Assembly (NCBI RefSeq): GCF_004114975.1
Contig: NZ_CP030051.1
Coordinates: 4,340,001 to 4,404,000, forward strand
DNA: 64,000 nt
DNA from: Bradyrhizobium guangdongense
GTDB taxonomy: Bacteria; Pseudomonadota; Alphaproteobacteria; Rhizobiales; Xanthobacteraceae
Direction of reading: 5' to 3'
Shown: piece after piece, positions 43,645 to 56,540 of the stretch
How positions within the stretch are numbered: the stretch's first letter is position 1
Layout: each line of letters starts with the position of its first letter
Position numbers and translations under genes: made by a program
The notes under the pieces: generated by a model
Databases searched by the model: none
What the model was told of the DNA's origin: nothing
The model's input: only the letters and a program-made list of their open reading frames with translations

Positions 43645-45081
43645 CTAGAACAGCGACTTGGCGGCGGCGGAAGCGACGCTCACCACCGGACCCGCGAACA
43701 CTGCGAACAGGATGTTGAACAGGCCAGCGACCGCCAGCACCGTCTTGACCTCGACCCTGACGGGATCGACCTGGCCGGCGGGCTCGTCGAAATACATCGT
43801 CTTGACGATGGCGAGATAGTAGTAGGCGCCCACGACGCTGGTCAGCACGCCGATCACGGCGAGCGTGAACAGGTTCGCCTTGATGGCGGCGACGAAGACG
43901 TACCATTTGGCGAAGAAGCCGGCGAGCGGCGGAACGCCGGCGAGCGAGAACAGCAGCATCGCGAACATGAAGGCGAGCAGCGGATTGGTGCGCGACAGGC
44001 CGGCGAAATCGCTGATCTGCTCGACGGCCTGGCCGTTGCGCTTCATGGCGAGGATGACAGCGAACGAGCCGAGCGTCATCGCGACATAGATCACGATGTA
44101 CATCAGGACGCCTTGCGCGCCCTCGACCGTGCCGGAGGCAAGACCGACCAGCGCGAAGCCCATATGGCCGATCGAGGAATAGGCCATCAGGCGCTTGATG
44201 TTGCTCTGGCCGATCGCGGCGAACGAGCCCAGCGCCATCGAGGCGATCGCCACGAAGACCAGGATCTGCTGCCACTGCGAGACGATGCCGGGGAAAGCGG
44301 TCAGAGTGACACGGGTGAAGACGGCGAGCGCGGCCACCTTCGGCGCCGAGGCGAAGAAGGCCGTGACCGGCGTCGGCGCGCCCTCGTACACGTCGGGCGT
44401 CCACATATGGAACGGCACGGCCGAGACCTTGAAGCAGAGCCCGGCGAGCAGGAAGACGAGGCCGAACACGAGGCCCGTGTTCGAGATCGTCGCCGCCGCG
44501 GCGATGCCGGTGAAGCTCACCGTGCCGGTGAAGCCGTAGACCAGCGAGGAACCGTAGAGCAGCATGCCCGAGGACAGCGCGCCCAGCACGAAATACTTCA
44601 GGCCGGCTTCCGTCGACTTGGCGTTGTCGCGGTTCGAGGCCGCCACGACGTAAAGCGCGAGCGACATCAATTCGAGGCCGAGATAGAGCGAGATCAGATC
44701 ACCCGCCGAGATCAGCACCATCATGCCGAGCGTCGAGAGCAGCACCAGGATGGCGTATTCGAAGATGCGACGCGACGGGTCGGCGAGGAACTCGGCCGAG
44801 AGGATCAGCGTCACCGCCGAGCCGACCAGGGCCAGGATCTTCATGAAGCGCGCGAAGTCGTCGACGATGAAGCTGCCGCCGAAGGTCACCTGCTTGCCCG
44901 CGGGCAGCATGTACTCGAGCACGCCGACCGCGATCAGGAGCACGGTCGCCAGCGTGGTCACCGCGCTGGTGGTGCCCTGCCCGCGATAGGCCCCGAGCAT
45001 CAGAAGCGCCATGGCGCCGATCGCGAGCACGAGCTCGGGCAGCACCGGTGCCAGTTGATAACCTGCAGTCGTAAAGCTCAT
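43645..45081 (-). CDS. nuoN: NADH-quinone oxidoreductase subunit N
   Basis: 478 residues, about 14 membrane helices, antiporter-like proton-pumping subunit of complex I. Contains [19 protein letters not shown] and [18 protein letters not shown]. Last nuo gene. Confidence 0.97.
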   Translation of the reverse strand: MSFTTAGYQLAPVLPELVLAIGAMALLMLGAYRGQGTTSAVTTLATVLLIAVGVLEYMLPAGKQVTFGGSFIVDDFARFMKILALVGSAVTLILSAEFLADPSRRIFEYAILVLLSTLGMMVLISAGDLISLYLGLELMSLALYVVAASNRDNAKSTEAGLKYFVLGALSSGMLLYGSSLVYGFTGTVSFTGIAAAATISNTGLVFGLVFLLAGLCFKVSAVPFHMWTPDVYEGAPTPVTAFFASAPKVAALAVFTRVTLTAFPGIVSQWQQILVFVAIASMALGSFAAIGQSNIKRLMAYSSIGHMGFALVGLASGTVEGAQGVLMYIVIYVAMTLGSFAVILAMKRNGQAVEQISDFAGLSRTNPLLAFMFAMLLFSLAGVPPLAGFFAKWYVFVAAIKANLFTLAVIGVLTSVVGAYYYLAIVKTMYFDEPAGQVDPVRVEVKTVLAVAGLFNILFAVFAGPVVSVASAAAKSLF

Positions 45082-45103
45082 GGCGATATCCTGACCTGCC
45101 CGA

Positions 45104-46612
45104 TCAATGGAGCAGTGCGGCGGCCTTCACGGCCGTCACAGCGGTGTTGTAGTTGTTGACGAGTTGCTGGACCGAGGCGGCCGACATGTCGAGCACCGGC
45201 TTCGGATAGACGCCGAACAGGATCGTCAGCGCGATCATGGGGAACAGGATCACGCACTCCCGCAAGGTCATATCCTTGATGCTCATCAGCGACGGCTTGA
45301 CCAGCGCGCCGAACACGATCTTGCGGTAGAGCCACAGCGCGTAGGCCGCCGAGAGGATCACGCCGAAGGTGGCGAAGAACGCGGTCGGGATCGAGACCTT
45401 GAAGGTACCGAGCAGCGTCATGAACTCGCCGACGAAGCCGGAGGTGCCGGGCAGACCGACATTGGCCATGGTGAAGACCATGAAGGTCATGGCGTAGAGC
45501 GGCATCCGGTTGACGAGGCCGCCATAGGCCGCAATCTCGCGGGTGTGCAGGCGGTCGTAGACGATGCCGACGCAAAGGAACAGCGCGCCGGAGACGATGC
45601 CGTGCGAGATCATCTGGAACACGCCGCCGGCGACACCCTGCATGGTGCCGGCGAAGATGCCCATGGTGACGAAGCCCATGTGCGCGACCGAGGAGTACGC
45701 GATCAGCTTCTTCATGTCCTCCTGCATCAAGGCCACCAGCGAGGTGTAGATGATGGCGATGGCCGAAAGCGTGAAGACGAACGGCGCGAAATCATGCGAG
45801 GCCAGCGGGAACATCGGTAACGAGAAGCGCAGGAAGCCGTAGCCGCCCATCTTCAAGAGGATCGCGGCGAGGACCACGGAGCCCGCGGTCGGCGCCTCGA
45901 CGTGCGCGTCGGGGAGCCAGGTGTGCACCGGCCACATCGGCATCTTCACCGCGAACGAGGCGAAGAAGGCCAGCCAGGCCCAGGTCTGCATCGAGCGCGG
46001 CACGGCGGTGTGCATCAGGGTCGGGATGTCGGTGGTGCCGCCGTTCCAGTACAGCGCCATGATGGCGAGCAGCATCAAGACCGAGCCGAGCAGCGTGTAG
46101 AGGAAGAACTTGAACGAGGCGTAGACCCGGCGCGGACCGCCCCAGACGCCGATGATCAGGAACATCGGGATCAGGCCGCCCTCGAAGAACAAATAGAACA
46201 GCACGAGATCGAGCGCCGAGAAGGTGCCGATCATCAGCGTTTCCAGGATCAGGAACGCCATCATGTATTCGCGGACCCGGTTGGTGATCGCCTTCCAGCT
46301 CGCGATGATGCAGAACGGCATCACCGCCGTGGTCAGGATCACCAGCGGCAGCGAAATGCCGTCGACGCCCATGTGGTAGGTGATGCCGGTGGCCAGCCAC
46401 GCCGTCTTCTCGACGAACTGGAAGTCGGCATTGGCAGGGTCGAAGCGCATGACCAGGATCACGGACACGGCGAAGGTGATGATCGTGGTCCACAGCGCGA
46501 TCCAGCGCGAGTTGCGCCGGCTAGCCTCGTCATCGCCGCGGCTCAGGTAAACGATCAGCGCGCCGACCAGCGGCAGGAACGTCGTGACCGAAAGGATGGG
46601 CCAGGTTGTCAT
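45104..46612 (-). CDS. nuoM: NADH-quinone oxidoreductase subunit M
   Basis: 502 residues, antiporter-like membrane subunit. Family features [18 protein letters not shown] and [18 protein letters not shown] hold the pumping-channel residues. The start is directly adjacent to the nuoL stop. Confidence 0.97.
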   Translation of the reverse strand: MTTWPILSVTTFLPLVGALIVYLSRGDDEASRRNSRWIALWTTIITFAVSVILVMRFDPANADFQFVEKTAWLATGITYHMGVDGISLPLVILTTAVMPFCIIASWKAITNRVREYMMAFLILETLMIGTFSALDLVLFYLFFEGGLIPMFLIIGVWGGPRRVYASFKFFLYTLLGSVLMLLAIMALYWNGGTTDIPTLMHTAVPRSMQTWAWLAFFASFAVKMPMWPVHTWLPDAHVEAPTAGSVVLAAILLKMGGYGFLRFSLPMFPLASHDFAPFVFTLSAIAIIYTSLVALMQEDMKKLIAYSSVAHMGFVTMGIFAGTMQGVAGGVFQMISHGIVSGALFLCVGIVYDRLHTREIAAYGGLVNRMPLYAMTFMVFTMANVGLPGTSGFVGEFMTLLGTFKVSIPTAFFATFGVILSAAYALWLYRKIVFGALVKPSLMSIKDMTLRECVILFPMIALTILFGVYPKPVLDMSAASVQQLVNNYNTAVTAVKAAALLH

Positions 46613-48733
46613 TTACTGGCCTCCAAAGCCGAACATGAACCAGGTGATCAGGCCGGCTGCGCCGATCAGCATGGCGAATGCGTAGTGATAGAGATAGCCG
46701 GTCTGGATCTTCACGACGTTGCGGGTGATATCCAGCACGCGGGCCGAGACGCCGTCGGGGCCGAAGCCGTCGATAATGAAGCCGTCGCCCTTCTTCCAGA
46801 GCTGGTAACCGATCCACTTCGCCGGACGGACGAAGATGATGTCGTAGAGCTCGTCGAAGTACCACTTGTTGAGCAGGAACTTGTAGAGCATCGGCTGGGT
46901 GTTCGCGAGCTCGACCGGAAGGTACGGCTTGCGGATATAGAAGGTGTAGGACACCAGGAAGCCGCCGACCATCATCACGAAGGGCAGCCAGCCGAGCAGA
47001 TGCGGCATGTGCTCCATATCCTCGAGGATATGCGGATTCATCTTCACGGACTCGCGGAAGAACTCCTCCACGCCGTGCGGCCCGGTGAACAACTCCTTGA
47101 ACGGGAAGCCGGCCAGGACCGAGCCGACGGCGAGCACGCCGATCGGAATCAGCATCCAGATCGGGCTCTCGTGCGCGGCCTCGTAGTGCGCCTGATCGTG
47201 CGGTTCGCCGAAGAAGGTCTTGAACACCAGACGCCAGGAATAGAACGAGGTCAGACCCGCAGCCACGATCGTCAGCAGGTAGGCGTAGGTCGAGAACGGA
47301 TTATGCGAGGCATAGGCCGCCTCGATGATCGCGTCCTTGGAGAAGTAGCCGGCGAACAGCGGGAAGCCGGTCAGCGCCAGCGTGCCGACGGTCATCACCG
47401 CGAAGGTGTACGGGATCTTCTTCCAGAGGCCGCCCATGTTGCGGAGGTCCTGCTCGTGGTGCATCGCGTAGATCACCGAGCCGGAGCCCAGGAACAGCAG
47501 CGCCTTGAAGAAGGCGTGCGTGAACAGGTGGAACATGCCGACCGAATAGGCCCCTGCTCCCATCGCCACGAACATGTAGCCCAGCTGCGAACAGGTCGAA
47601 TACGCCACGATGCGCTTGATGTCGTTCTGGACGAGACCGATGGTCGCGGCGAAGAACGCGGTGGTCGCACCGAAGAACATCACGACGGCCTGCGCGTTCG
47701 GGGCGAGCTCGAACAGCGGCGACAGGCGCGCCACCATGAACACGCCGGCGGTGACCATGGTCGCGGCGTGGATCAGCGCCGAGACCGGGGTCGGGCCTTC
47801 CATCGCGTCCGGCAACCAGGTGTGCAGCAGGAACTGCGCCGACTTGCCCATCGCGCCCATGAACAGCAACAGGCAGGTCAGGGTCAGCGCATCGGCATGC
47901 CAGCCGAGGAAGTCGATGGTCTTGCCGGTGAGGCCGGGAGCCGCATGGAAGATGGTCTCGAAATCCGTCGAGCTCGTCAGCATGAAGATCGCGAAAATGC
48001 CGAGGGCGAAGCCGAAATCGCCGACGCGGTTGACCACGAAGGCCTTGATCGCGGCGGCATTCGCCGACGGCTTCTGGTACCAGAAGCCGATCAGCAGGTA
48101 GCTCGCCAGGCCCACGCCTTCCCAGCCGAAGAACAGCTGCACGAGGTTGTCGGCGGTCACCAGCATCAGCATGGCGAAGGTAAACAGGCTGAGATAGCCG
48201 AAGAAGCGCGGCCGGTTCGGGTCCTCGTCCATGTAGCCGATGGAATAGAGGTGCACGAGCGAGGACACGGTCGTCACCACCACCAGCATCACGGCGGTAA
48301 GCGTGTCGACGCGCAGCGTCCACCAGACTTCGAGCTCGCCGGAGAAGATCCAGGGCAGGAGCTGGATCCTGAGGTCGTGGCCGTTGAAGCCGACATCCAC
48401 CAGCGTCATCCAGGACAGCGCGGCCGAGACGAACAGCAGCGCGGTCGTGATCAGCTCGGCGCCGCGCGAGCCCGCCGCCGGCGGCTCGACCGGGCCGTGG
48501 CCGTGATCGTCGTGCCCGTCGCCGGGCTCGTGGTGGGTCTCGTGGATGACCGACGCGTCCTGGTTGATCGTGTCGGAGGCATGAGCGTGTGCGCCAGCAC
48601 CGTGATCATGGCCGTGATCGCCGTGATGCTCGAGCTCGTCGCCCGAGGGGTTGCGGCCATGGGCGCCGACGAGCGCGATCAGGCCGGCCAGAATGGCGCC
48701 CAGCAGCGGCAGGAAAACGATTGCCTGAACCAT
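46613..48733 (-). CDS. nuoL: NADH-quinone oxidoreductase subunit L
   Basis: 706 residues, the longest antiporter-like subunit with the C-terminal lateral helix. [20 protein letters not shown] is present. A His/Asp-rich insert ([16 protein letters not shown] region) follows the first helix and lies outside the membrane core; it is unusually histidine-rich and could bind metal. Confidence 0.96.
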   Translation of the reverse strand: MVQAIVFLPLLGAILAGLIALVGAHGRNPSGDELEHHGDHGHDHGAGAHAHASDTINQDASVIHETHHEPGDGHDDHGHGPVEPPAAGSRGAELITTALLFVSAALSWMTLVDVGFNGHDLRIQLLPWIFSGELEVWWTLRVDTLTAVMLVVVTTVSSLVHLYSIGYMDEDPNRPRFFGYLSLFTFAMLMLVTADNLVQLFFGWEGVGLASYLLIGFWYQKPSANAAAIKAFVVNRVGDFGFALGIFAIFMLTSSTDFETIFHAAPGLTGKTIDFLGWHADALTLTCLLLFMGAMGKSAQFLLHTWLPDAMEGPTPVSALIHAATMVTAGVFMVARLSPLFELAPNAQAVVMFFGATTAFFAATIGLVQNDIKRIVAYSTCSQLGYMFVAMGAGAYSVGMFHLFTHAFFKALLFLGSGSVIYAMHHEQDLRNMGGLWKKIPYTFAVMTVGTLALTGFPLFAGYFSKDAIIEAAYASHNPFSTYAYLLTIVAAGLTSFYSWRLVFKTFFGEPHDQAHYEAAHESPIWMLIPIGVLAVGSVLAGFPFKELFTGPHGVEEFFRESVKMNPHILEDMEHMPHLLGWLPFVMMVGGFLVSYTFYIRKPYLPVELANTQPMLYKFLLNKWYFDELYDIIFVRPAKWIGYQLWKKGDGFIIDGFGPDGVSARVLDITRNVVKIQTGYLYHYAFAMLIGAAGLITWFMFGFGGQ

Positions 48734-48749
48734 TTGTCTTACTCTTTCC

Positions 48750-48794
48750 GCATGATCTGGTCGGAAAACCGGTACCCACTTTTCCGGATCATGC
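48750..48794. repeat. Rhizobiales-type palindromic repeat between nuoL and nuoK
   Basis: GCATGATCTGGTCGGAAAAC ... TTTTCCGGATCATGC forms a near-complete 45-nt palindrome. Its ends match the GCATGATCCGGAAAA family of intergenic palindromes common in Bradyrhizobium and relatives. It fills nearly the whole gap between the two genes. Confidence 0.85.
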
Positions 48795-48796
48795 GA

Positions 48797-49105
48797 TCAG
48801 CCCTTCATCAGATTGACGTCCTCAACCGCGATCGAGCCGCGGTTGCGGAAATAGACCACCAGGATGGCGAGACCGATCGCGGCTTCGGCGGCCGCAACCG
48901 TCAGGACCAGCAGCGCGAAGACCTGGCCGACGATGTCGCCGAGGAAGGTCGAGAATGCCACCAGGTTGATGTTGACCGAGAGCAGGATCAGCTCGATCGA
49001 CATCAGGATGACGATAATGTTCTTGCGGTTCAGGAAGATGCCGAGGATGCCGAGCGTGAACAGGATCGCGCCGACCGCCAGATAATGTCCGAGCCCGATC
49101 GTCAT
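48797..49105 (-). CDS. nuoK: NADH-quinone oxidoreductase subunit K
   Basis: 102 residues with three helices. Conserved glutamates in [11 protein letters not shown] and [11 protein letters not shown] are the proton-path residues of this subunit. ATG at 49105 overlaps the nuoJ stop by 4 nt (ATGA). Confidence 0.97.
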   Translation of the reverse strand: MTIGLGHYLAVGAILFTLGILGIFLNRKNIIVILMSIELILLSVNINLVAFSTFLGDIVGQVFALLVLTVAAAEAAIGLAILVVYFRNRGSIAVEDVNLMKG

Positions 49106-49740
49106 TTCACCCACTCCGCCGCGTCGGCGTCCGAAAGCCCCTGCCCCGGCGCCACCTTGCGCATCGCCATGGCCATCTCGGGCGTGCGCGCGTTCTGAAC
49201 GTTGATGTCCTGCCGCTTCACGCTCGCCTTGTGCCGCAGCGTCAGCACGATGGCGCCGATCATGGCGACCAGGAGCACCATGCCCGAGAGCTGGAAGTAG
49301 TGGACGTACTTCGTATAGAGCACGAGGCCGAGCGCCTCGGTGTTGGATACGTTGGTCGGGATCGGCGCCGTGATGGTCTTGCTCACGTTGGGGTTGATGA
49401 CCCAGGCGGCGACCGTCAGGAGCAGCTCGAACAGGAAGATGCCGCCGATCACGACGCCGACCGGCAGGTACTGGATGAAGCCTTCGCGCAGCTCGATGAA
49501 GTCGACGTCGAGCATCATGATCACGAACAGGAACAGCACCGCGACCGCGCCGACATAGACGACGATCAGCATCATGCCGAGGAATTCGGCGCCCATCAGC
49601 ACGAACAGGCCGGAGGCGTTGACGAAGGCCAGGATCAGGTACAGCACGGAGTGCACGGGATTGCGCGAGACAATCACCATCACGGCCGAGGCGACGCAGA
49701 CGCCGGCGAAGAGATAGAAGAACAGCGCGGGAAGGATCAT
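49102..49740 (-). CDS. nuoJ: NADH-quinone oxidoreductase subunit J
   Basis: 212 residues. Five helices in the first about 165 residues, with [20 protein letters not shown] containing the pi-bulge region. The cytoplasmic tail ends [21 protein letters not shown]. Nine bp after nuoI. Confidence 0.97.
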   Translation of the reverse strand: MILPALFFYLFAGVCVASAVMVIVSRNPVHSVLYLILAFVNASGLFVLMGAEFLGMMLIVVYVGAVAVLFLFVIMMLDVDFIELREGFIQYLPVGVVIGGIFLFELLLTVAAWVINPNVSKTITAPIPTNVSNTEALGLVLYTKYVHYFQLSGMVLLVAMIGAIVLTLRHKASVKRQDINVQNARTPEMAMAMRKVAPGQGLSDADAAEWVK

Positions 49741-49749
49741 GCCCTCACC

Positions 49750-50244
49750 TCACCGGTACGGCGCGTCGAGCTCGATCGCTTTCGCGATCTCGCGTTCCCA
49801 GCGGTCGCCGTTGGCGAGCAGCTTGGCCTTGTCATAGAACAGTTCCTCGCGGGTCTCGGTCGCGAACTCGAAGTTCGGACCTTCGACGATGGCGTCGACC
49901 GGACAGGCCTCCTGGCAGAGGCCGCAATAGATGCACTTCACCATGTCGATGTCGTAGCGCACGGTGCGGCGGGTGCCGTCGTTGCGGCGCGGGCCGGCCT
50001 CGATGGTGATGGCCTGCGCCGGGCAGACCGCCTCGCACAGCTTGCAGGCGATGCAGCGCTCTTCGCCGTTCGGATAGCGGCGCAGCGCATGCTCGCCGCG
50101 GAAGCGCGGCGAGATCGGGCCCTTCTCGAACGGATAGTTCAGCGTCGGTTTCGGCTGGAAGAAATAGCGCATGGCGAGGAAGAACGCCGAGACGAATTCC
50201 GACAGCAGAAGCGAGCGTGCAGTGGCGTTGACGTTGATACCCAT
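49750..50244 (-). CDS. nuoI: NADH-quinone oxidoreductase subunit I
   Basis: 164 residues. Two [4Fe-4S] motifs [12 protein letters not shown] and [12 protein letters not shown] bind clusters N6a and N6b in the connecting arm. Start at 50244 ([14 protein letters not shown]). Confidence 0.97.
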   Translation of the reverse strand: MGINVNATARSLLLSEFVSAFFLAMRYFFQPKPTLNYPFEKGPISPRFRGEHALRRYPNGEERCIACKLCEAVCPAQAITIEAGPRRNDGTRRTVRYDIDMVKCIYCGLCQEACPVDAIVEGPNFEFATETREELFYDKAKLLANGDRWEREIAKAIELDAPYR

Positions 50245-50252
50245 GACGGCCC

Positions 50253-51320
50253 TCACTTCGGCGCGATGCCGGCGAACTGCAGCACGCCGGCCACCACGAT
50301 CACCATCGCCAGCGACAGCGGCAGGAACACCTTCCAGCCGAGGCGCATCAGTTGGTCGTAGCGGTAGCGCGGCACGATCGCCTTTGCCATCGCGAACAGG
50401 AAGAACATGAAGAACAGTTTCACCGAGAACCAGATGATGCCCGGCACCCAGTTGAAGGGCGGCAGATCCACCGGCGGCAGCCAGCCTCCGAGGAACAGGA
50501 TGGTCGCCATCGCGCACATCGTGACGATCGCGACATACTCGCCGAGCATGAACAGGAGATACGGCGTCGAGCCGTATTCGACCATGAAGCCGGCGACCAG
50601 CTCGGATTCGGCTTCGACCAGGTCGAACGGCGGACGGTTGGTTTCCGCCAGCGCCGAGACGTAGAACACCACGAACATCGGGAACAGCGGCCAGACGTAC
50701 CAGTTCAGGATGGTCAGCTGCGGCAGCCCGATCAGGCTGGCAAGGCCGCGCGCATGCTGCGCCTCGACCACGGCCGAGAGGTTCAGCGTGCCGGCGCAGA
50801 GCAGCACGGTGATGATGACGAAGCCGATCGAGACTTCATAGGACACCATCTGCGCCGCCGAGCGCAGCGCGGCCAGGAACGGGTACTTCGAGTTCGATGA
50901 CCAGCCGGCCATGATGATGCCGTAGATCGACAGCGAGGAGATCGCAAAGATGAAGAGGATGCCGACATTGATGTCGGAGATCACCCAGCCGAGATTGGTC
51001 GGGATCACCGCCCAGGCGGCAAGTGCGAGCACGCAGGATACCAGCGGCGCCAGCAGGAAGACGCCCTTGTTGGCGCCGGCCGGGATGATCGGCTCCTTCA
51101 GCACGAACTTCAGGAGGTCGGCGAAGGACTGGAACAGGCCCCAGGGGCCGACCACGTTCGGGCCGCGACGGATCTGCACCGCCGCCCAGATCTTGCGGTC
51201 GGCGAGCAGGATGTAGGCGATCGCGACCAGCAGGACGACGAGCACGAGCACGCTCTCGGCGATCATGATGATCAGCGGCCAGAGGAAACCGGTCCAGAAT
51301 GCGCTTTCGAAGAATTCCAT
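50253..51320 (-). CDS. nuoH: NADH-quinone oxidoreductase subunit H
   Basis: 355 residues, about eight helices, forms the quinone chamber. Conserved [20 protein letters not shown] and the acidic [14 protein letters not shown] loop near the quinone path are present. Confidence 0.97.
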   Translation of the reverse strand: MEFFESAFWTGFLWPLIIMIAESVLVLVVLLVAIAYILLADRKIWAAVQIRRGPNVVGPWGLFQSFADLLKFVLKEPIIPAGANKGVFLLAPLVSCVLALAAWAVIPTNLGWVISDINVGILFIFAISSLSIYGIIMAGWSSNSKYPFLAALRSAAQMVSYEVSIGFVIITVLLCAGTLNLSAVVEAQHARGLASLIGLPQLTILNWYVWPLFPMFVVFYVSALAETNRPPFDLVEAESELVAGFMVEYGSTPYLLFMLGEYVAIVTMCAMATILFLGGWLPPVDLPPFNWVPGIIWFSVKLFFMFFLFAMAKAIVPRYRYDQLMRLGWKVFLPLSLAMVIVVAGVLQFAGIAPK

Positions 51321-51330
51321 CAGATCACGC

Positions 51331-53406
51331 TCACTCCGCTGCGGTCAGCATGTGCCCGGAGGCGAGACGCGAGCATTCCGCCATCACGGCGGACGCACGC
51401 GCGATTGGGTTGGTCAAATAGAAGTCCTCGACCAGAGGCTTGAACGGCGCCTTCTCCGGCGAGCCGCCCTTCCCCGCCAGCTTCTTGATCTGGTCGGCCG
51501 AGCCGGCCTCGATCTGGTCGAGACGGATCAGGTGCGGCACGGCCTTGAAGACCGCCTGGCGCAGCGCGCTGAGCGAGTCGTAGCCGAGCTTCTTGCCGAG
51601 CGCTTCCGACAGCGCACGGACGATCGCCCAGTCCTCGCGGGCTTCGCCCGGCGGGAACGCGGCGCGACCGGTCATCTGCACGCGGCCTTCGGTGTTGACG
51701 TAGATCGCGGACTTCTCGGTGTAGGCGGCTGCCGGCAGGATCACGTCCGCGCGGTGCGCGCCGCGGTCGCCATGGGTGCCGATATAGACGACGAAGGTGC
51801 CATCAGGCGCGTTGATCTCGTCGGCGCCGAGCAGGAACAGGAGGTCCAGCGTGCCGAAGGTCGTCATCTGCGCGGCGTTCAGGCCACCGCCTGATGCGGC
51901 GAAGCCGATGTCGAGCGCGCCGACGCGGGAGGCGGTCTCGTGCAGCACGCCAAAACCGTTCCAGCCGTCCTTCACCGCGCCGATGTCGAGCGCAAGCTTG
52001 GCGGCGGCTGCGAGAATGGCAGCTCCGTCGTGACGCGCGGCCGCGCCCGCGCCGACCAGAATGATCGGATTCTTGGCGTTCTTCAGCACATCCATGAAGG
52101 AGTGCTTGCCGGCCGCGAGCTCACTCAGCGTCTCGGTGCCCGCGCCGAGATGATCGTAATCGTAAGTGAGATCGGCCTTGGCACCGATCACACCGACCTT
52201 GAAGCCGCCGGTGCGCCAGCGCTTGCGGATGCGGGCATTGAACACGGCCGCCTCTTTCCGCGGATTGGCGCCGATGATGAGCAATGCGTCCGCTTGCTCG
52301 ACGCCCGCCAGCGTCGGATTGAAGATGTAGGAACCGCGGCCGAGCGCGGGATCGAAGGCGTCGCCGCCCTGCACCGCCAGATTGGCCGAGCCGAATTTTG
52401 CCAAGAGATCCTTCAGCGCGAACATCTCCTCGACGCCGGCGACGTCGCCCGCGATCGCGCCGATGCGCTTGCCGTCGGTGCGCGCCGCTTTGGCCGCGAT
52501 CGTCGCAAAGGCTTCGGGCCAGCTCGCCGCGCGCAGCTTGCCGGCTTCGCGGATGTAGGGCCGGTCGAGCCGCTGCGTGCGCAGGCCGTCGACGACGTGG
52601 CGGGTCTTGTCGGAGATCCACTCCTCGTTCACGGCCTCGTTGATGCGCGGCAGGATGCGCATCACCTCGCGCCCGCGGGTGTCGACGCGGATCGCCGATC
52701 CGACGCCGTCCATGACGTCGATCGACTGGGTCTTGCCGAGCTCCCAGGGACGGGCCGCGAACGCATAGGGCTTCGAGGTCAGCGCACCGACCGGGCAGAT
52801 GTCGACGAGATTGCCCTGCAGTTCCGACGTCAACGCGTGCTCGAGATAGGTCGTGATCTCCATGTCCTCGCCGCGCCCCGTCGCCCCCATTTCAGGCGCG
52901 CCGGCGACTTCCGCCGAGAAGCGGACGCAGCGCGTGCACTGGATGCAGCGGTTCATCGAGGTCTTGACCAGCGCGCCGAGATATTTGTCCTCGACCGCGC
53001 GCTTGTTCTCGGCGAAGCGGCTGGTGTCGACACCATAGCCCATTGCCTGGTCCTGCAGGTCGCACTCGCCGCCCTGGTCGCAGATCGGGCAGTCCAGCGG
53101 ATGGTTGATGAGAAGGAATTCCATCACGCCTTCGCGTGCCTTCTTCACCATCGGCGAACGCGTGGAGATCTCCGGCGGCTCGCCCTTGGGACCCGGACGA
53201 CAGTCGCGCACGCCCCAGGCGCAAGATGCGACCGGCTTCGGGCCACCCTTCACCTCGACGAGGCACATCCGGCAATTGCCGGCGATCGACAGGCGCTCGT
53301 GATAGCAGAAGCGCGGAATCTCGGCACCTGCCGCCTCGCACGCTTGAAGCAGCGTGTAGTCGGCGGGGACATCGATCTCTTTGCCGTCGATGATGAGCTT
53401 GGTCAT
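51331..53406 (-). CDS. nuoG: NADH-quinone oxidoreductase subunit G
   Basis: 691 residues. N-terminal [2Fe-2S] ferredoxin domain ([15 protein letters not shown]), the [18 protein letters not shown] segment with the His/Cys ligands of N5, and the [10 protein letters not shown] [4Fe-4S] motif; the rest is a molybdopterin-oxidoreductase-like fold without the cofactor. Ten bp upstream of nuoH. Start [14 protein letters not shown] at 53406. Confidence 0.97.
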   Translation of the reverse strand: MTKLIIDGKEIDVPADYTLLQACEAAGAEIPRFCYHERLSIAGNCRMCLVEVKGGPKPVASCAWGVRDCRPGPKGEPPEISTRSPMVKKAREGVMEFLLINHPLDCPICDQGGECDLQDQAMGYGVDTSRFAENKRAVEDKYLGALVKTSMNRCIQCTRCVRFSAEVAGAPEMGATGRGEDMEITTYLEHALTSELQGNLVDICPVGALTSKPYAFAARPWELGKTQSIDVMDGVGSAIRVDTRGREVMRILPRINEAVNEEWISDKTRHVVDGLRTQRLDRPYIREAGKLRAASWPEAFATIAAKAARTDGKRIGAIAGDVAGVEEMFALKDLLAKFGSANLAVQGGDAFDPALGRGSYIFNPTLAGVEQADALLIIGANPRKEAAVFNARIRKRWRTGGFKVGVIGAKADLTYDYDHLGAGTETLSELAAGKHSFMDVLKNAKNPIILVGAGAAARHDGAAILAAAAKLALDIGAVKDGWNGFGVLHETASRVGALDIGFAASGGGLNAAQMTTFGTLDLLFLLGADEINAPDGTFVVYIGTHGDRGAHRADVILPAAAYTEKSAIYVNTEGRVQMTGRAAFPPGEAREDWAIVRALSEALGKKLGYDSLSALRQAVFKAVPHLIRLDQIEAGSADQIKKLAGKGGSPEKAPFKPLVEDFYLTNPIARASAVMAECSRLASGHMLTAAE

Positions 53407-53411
53407 GTCTC

Positions 53412-54737
<1,326 letters not shown>

Positions 54738-54752
54738 ATCAGTGCTTTCCGA

Positions 54753-54956
54753 TCAACGGTTGGCCTGCTTGTAGGCAAGCCCGGCGGCGCAGACGGCGAA
54801 GGTCAGCGCCCAGAGCAGACTGGATTCCTGCGACGCGTTCATCGCGAAACGCTGCAGCAGGAACATGAAGGCGGCCGCGAGCGCGGCATGCATGGCGACG
54901 AAGCCCCATTTCTTCACGGCCTCGCTCCCCTGCTTCGCCTGAGACGGAAGACCCAT
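54753..54956 (-). CDS. 67-aa membrane protein inserted between nuoE and nuoF
   Basis: Two short hydrophobic segments (FVAMHAALAAAFMFLLQRFA and LWALTFAVCAAGLAYK) after a basic N-terminus. The ATG at 54956 overlaps the nuoE TGA by one base, so expression is coupled to complex I. Small unidentified frames occur in nuo operons of other alphaproteobacteria. Possible accessory or assembly factor; not a core subunit. Confidence 0.8.
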   Translation of the reverse strand: MGLPSQAKQGSEAVKKWGFVAMHAALAAAFMFLLQRFAMNASQESSLLWALTFAVCAAGLAYKQANR

Positions 54957-55567
54957 CAGGAGGTCTCCTTCAGCGTGGTCGGCCCGCCCGCCGGCGCCGA
55001 GAACTGGCGGCCGTTCTGTGGACCGGGCTTCGGCGGATTGCCGGAGGCAAAACCGTCGAGCACCTTGCCGAAGCTTTCCGTGGTCAGGTCCTCATAAGTA
55101 TCCTTGCCGATCAGCACCATCGGCGCGTTCACGCAGGCGCCCAGGCACTCCACCTCTTCCCAGCTGAAATTGCCGTCCTTGGAGAGATGGAAGGGATCGT
55201 GATGGATGCGGCTCTCGCAGACGTGGATGAGATCCTCGGCGCCGCGCAGGCGGCACGGCGTGGTGCCGCAGACCTGGACGTGGGCCTTCTTGCCGACCGG
55301 TGCGAGCTGGAACATCGTGTAGAAGGTCGCGACTTCCAGCACGCGGATATAGGGCATGTCGAGCATGTCGGCGATGACCCGGATCGCGGCTTCCGACACC
55401 CAGCCTTCGTTCTGCTCCTGCGCGCGCCAGAGGATGGCAATGACGGCCGAGGCCTGGCGTCCGGCCGGATATTTCGCGATCTGCTGCTTGGCGAACGCGA
55501 GGTTCTCCTCCGTGAACGCGAAGCTCGCGGGCTGGACTTCCTTCGGTGCTAATCGGCGAACGGACAT
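54956..55567 (-). CDS. nuoE: NADH-quinone oxidoreductase subunit E
   Basis: 203 residues. Thioredoxin-like fold with the N1a [2Fe-2S] ligands [10 protein letters not shown] and [12 protein letters not shown]-terminal Gly/Pro-rich tail. Ten bp after the FkbM gene. Confidence 0.97.
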   Translation of the reverse strand: MSVRRLAPKEVQPASFAFTEENLAFAKQQIAKYPAGRQASAVIAILWRAQEQNEGWVSEAAIRVIADMLDMPYIRVLEVATFYTMFQLAPVGKKAHVQVCGTTPCRLRGAEDLIHVCESRIHHDPFHLSKDGNFSWEEVECLGACVNAPMVLIGKDTYEDLTTESFGKVLDGFASGNPPKPGPQNGRQFSAPAGGPTTLKETS

Positions 55568-55577
55568 CTGTTATCTC

Positions 55578-56540
55578 TCACTGCATACGGCGCGCGTTTT
55601 TCGCATTCAGGGCATCGATCCTGTCCTGCCAGAACGCGCTTGCGGTGCCGAAAACGTTGTAGCCGACGTGGGTGGAGACCTTGATGCGATCGAGGATCGA
55701 CAGCTCGGTCACGGTCTCCATCCGGTTGCTGCGCGGATCGAACACGATCAGCTTCAGCGGGGTCTGTTCGAGGATGTAGCGCGACACCGCATGCGAGCGG
55801 TCGCTGCCGTGCTCCTCGCACATGATGACGCTGTCGGCCTGGAGCAACCGGGTGCCGCCCTTGATCGCCTCGATCTCGACGCCCTCGACGTCGAGCTTGA
55901 TCAGGTACTTGCCTGATGCTGCGATCCTGCCATCGTCGATGAGATCGTCGAGCGCGAGGACGGGCACGTCCTCACCGCCATCAGACGGAGCGCCGGCAAT
56001 GCTGAAGGCCTCGTGCTTGGTGCCCGACAGGCGCGCGGTGCCGCGGGCCGCACCAATGGCGCACTTCATGGTCTCGAAGCGGTTGCCGTTGATCTCGGCA
56101 TTGTTGGCGAGCTTGGGATAGTTCTGGCCCGACGGCTCGATCGCGATCGCCTTGTGCGAGCCGAACGGCTTGCTCGAGACCAGCACCGACCAGTAACCGT
56201 AATTGGCGCCGCAATCGAGCAGCGTGTAGTCGACGTCGATGGAGTCCGCGAACAGCAGCTCCAGTTCGTCCTCGTAATTGTACGCGCGGTTGAGCAGCTT
56301 GCTCCAATAGCCGTCGCCGTAGGGGAATTCGAACACGGCGTCGGGATTGAGCCTGATCGCGATGTTGCGCTCCGGCAGCGTCTTCCGCAGCAGATTGGCG
56401 CAAGCGATGTAGCCCATATGCGAGAAGTGCGAGGAGATCTTCGATCCCGTCACCAGCGCCAAGGCAGCCGTCCGCTCCCACAGGTTGGCCCCTTCAAGGG
56501 CCCCCGAGGCACGGTCAAACTGGATCGGCGCCTGCGCCAT
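55578..56540 (-). CDS. FkbM-family methyltransferase inside the nuo operon
   Basis: 320 residues. SAM motif I is DYTLLDCGANYGYWSVL (Asp109-Gly111), followed by IAIEPSGQNYPKL (motif II) and YLIKLDVEGVEIEAIKGG (motif III), the FkbM pattern. The ATG at 56540 overlaps the nuoD TGA by one base (TGATG), so it is translationally coupled. FkbM enzymes usually O-methylate sugars or small molecules. Its placement could reflect a substrate in complex I, in quinone metabolism or elsewhere; none is shown. Codon use does not stand out from its neighbours. Confidence 0.88.
   Translation of the reverse strand: MAQAPIQFDRASGALEGANLWERTAALALVTGSKISSHFSHMGYIACANLLRKTLPERNIAIRLNPDAVFEFPYGDGYWSKLLNRAYNYEDELELLFADSIDVDYTLLDCGANYGYWSVLVSSKPFGSHKAIAIEPSGQNYPKLANNAEINGNRFETMKCAIGAARGTARLSGTKHEAFSIAGAPSDGGEDVPVLALDDLIDDGRIAASGKYLIKLDVEGVEIEAIKGGTRLLQADSVIMCEEHGSDRSHAVSRYILEQTPLKLIVFDPRSNRMETVTELSILDRIKVSTHVGYNVFGTASAFWQDRIDALNAKNARRMQ

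Noticed and set aside
45902..49198. Very long open frame (about 1,098 codons) on the plus strand opposite nuoM, nuoL and nuoK
   Set aside because: Composition is Arg/Gln/Asp/His-rich and repeats like antisense of membrane-protein codons; the three nuo genes on the other strand have clear families. It is a shadow of GC-rich codon use.
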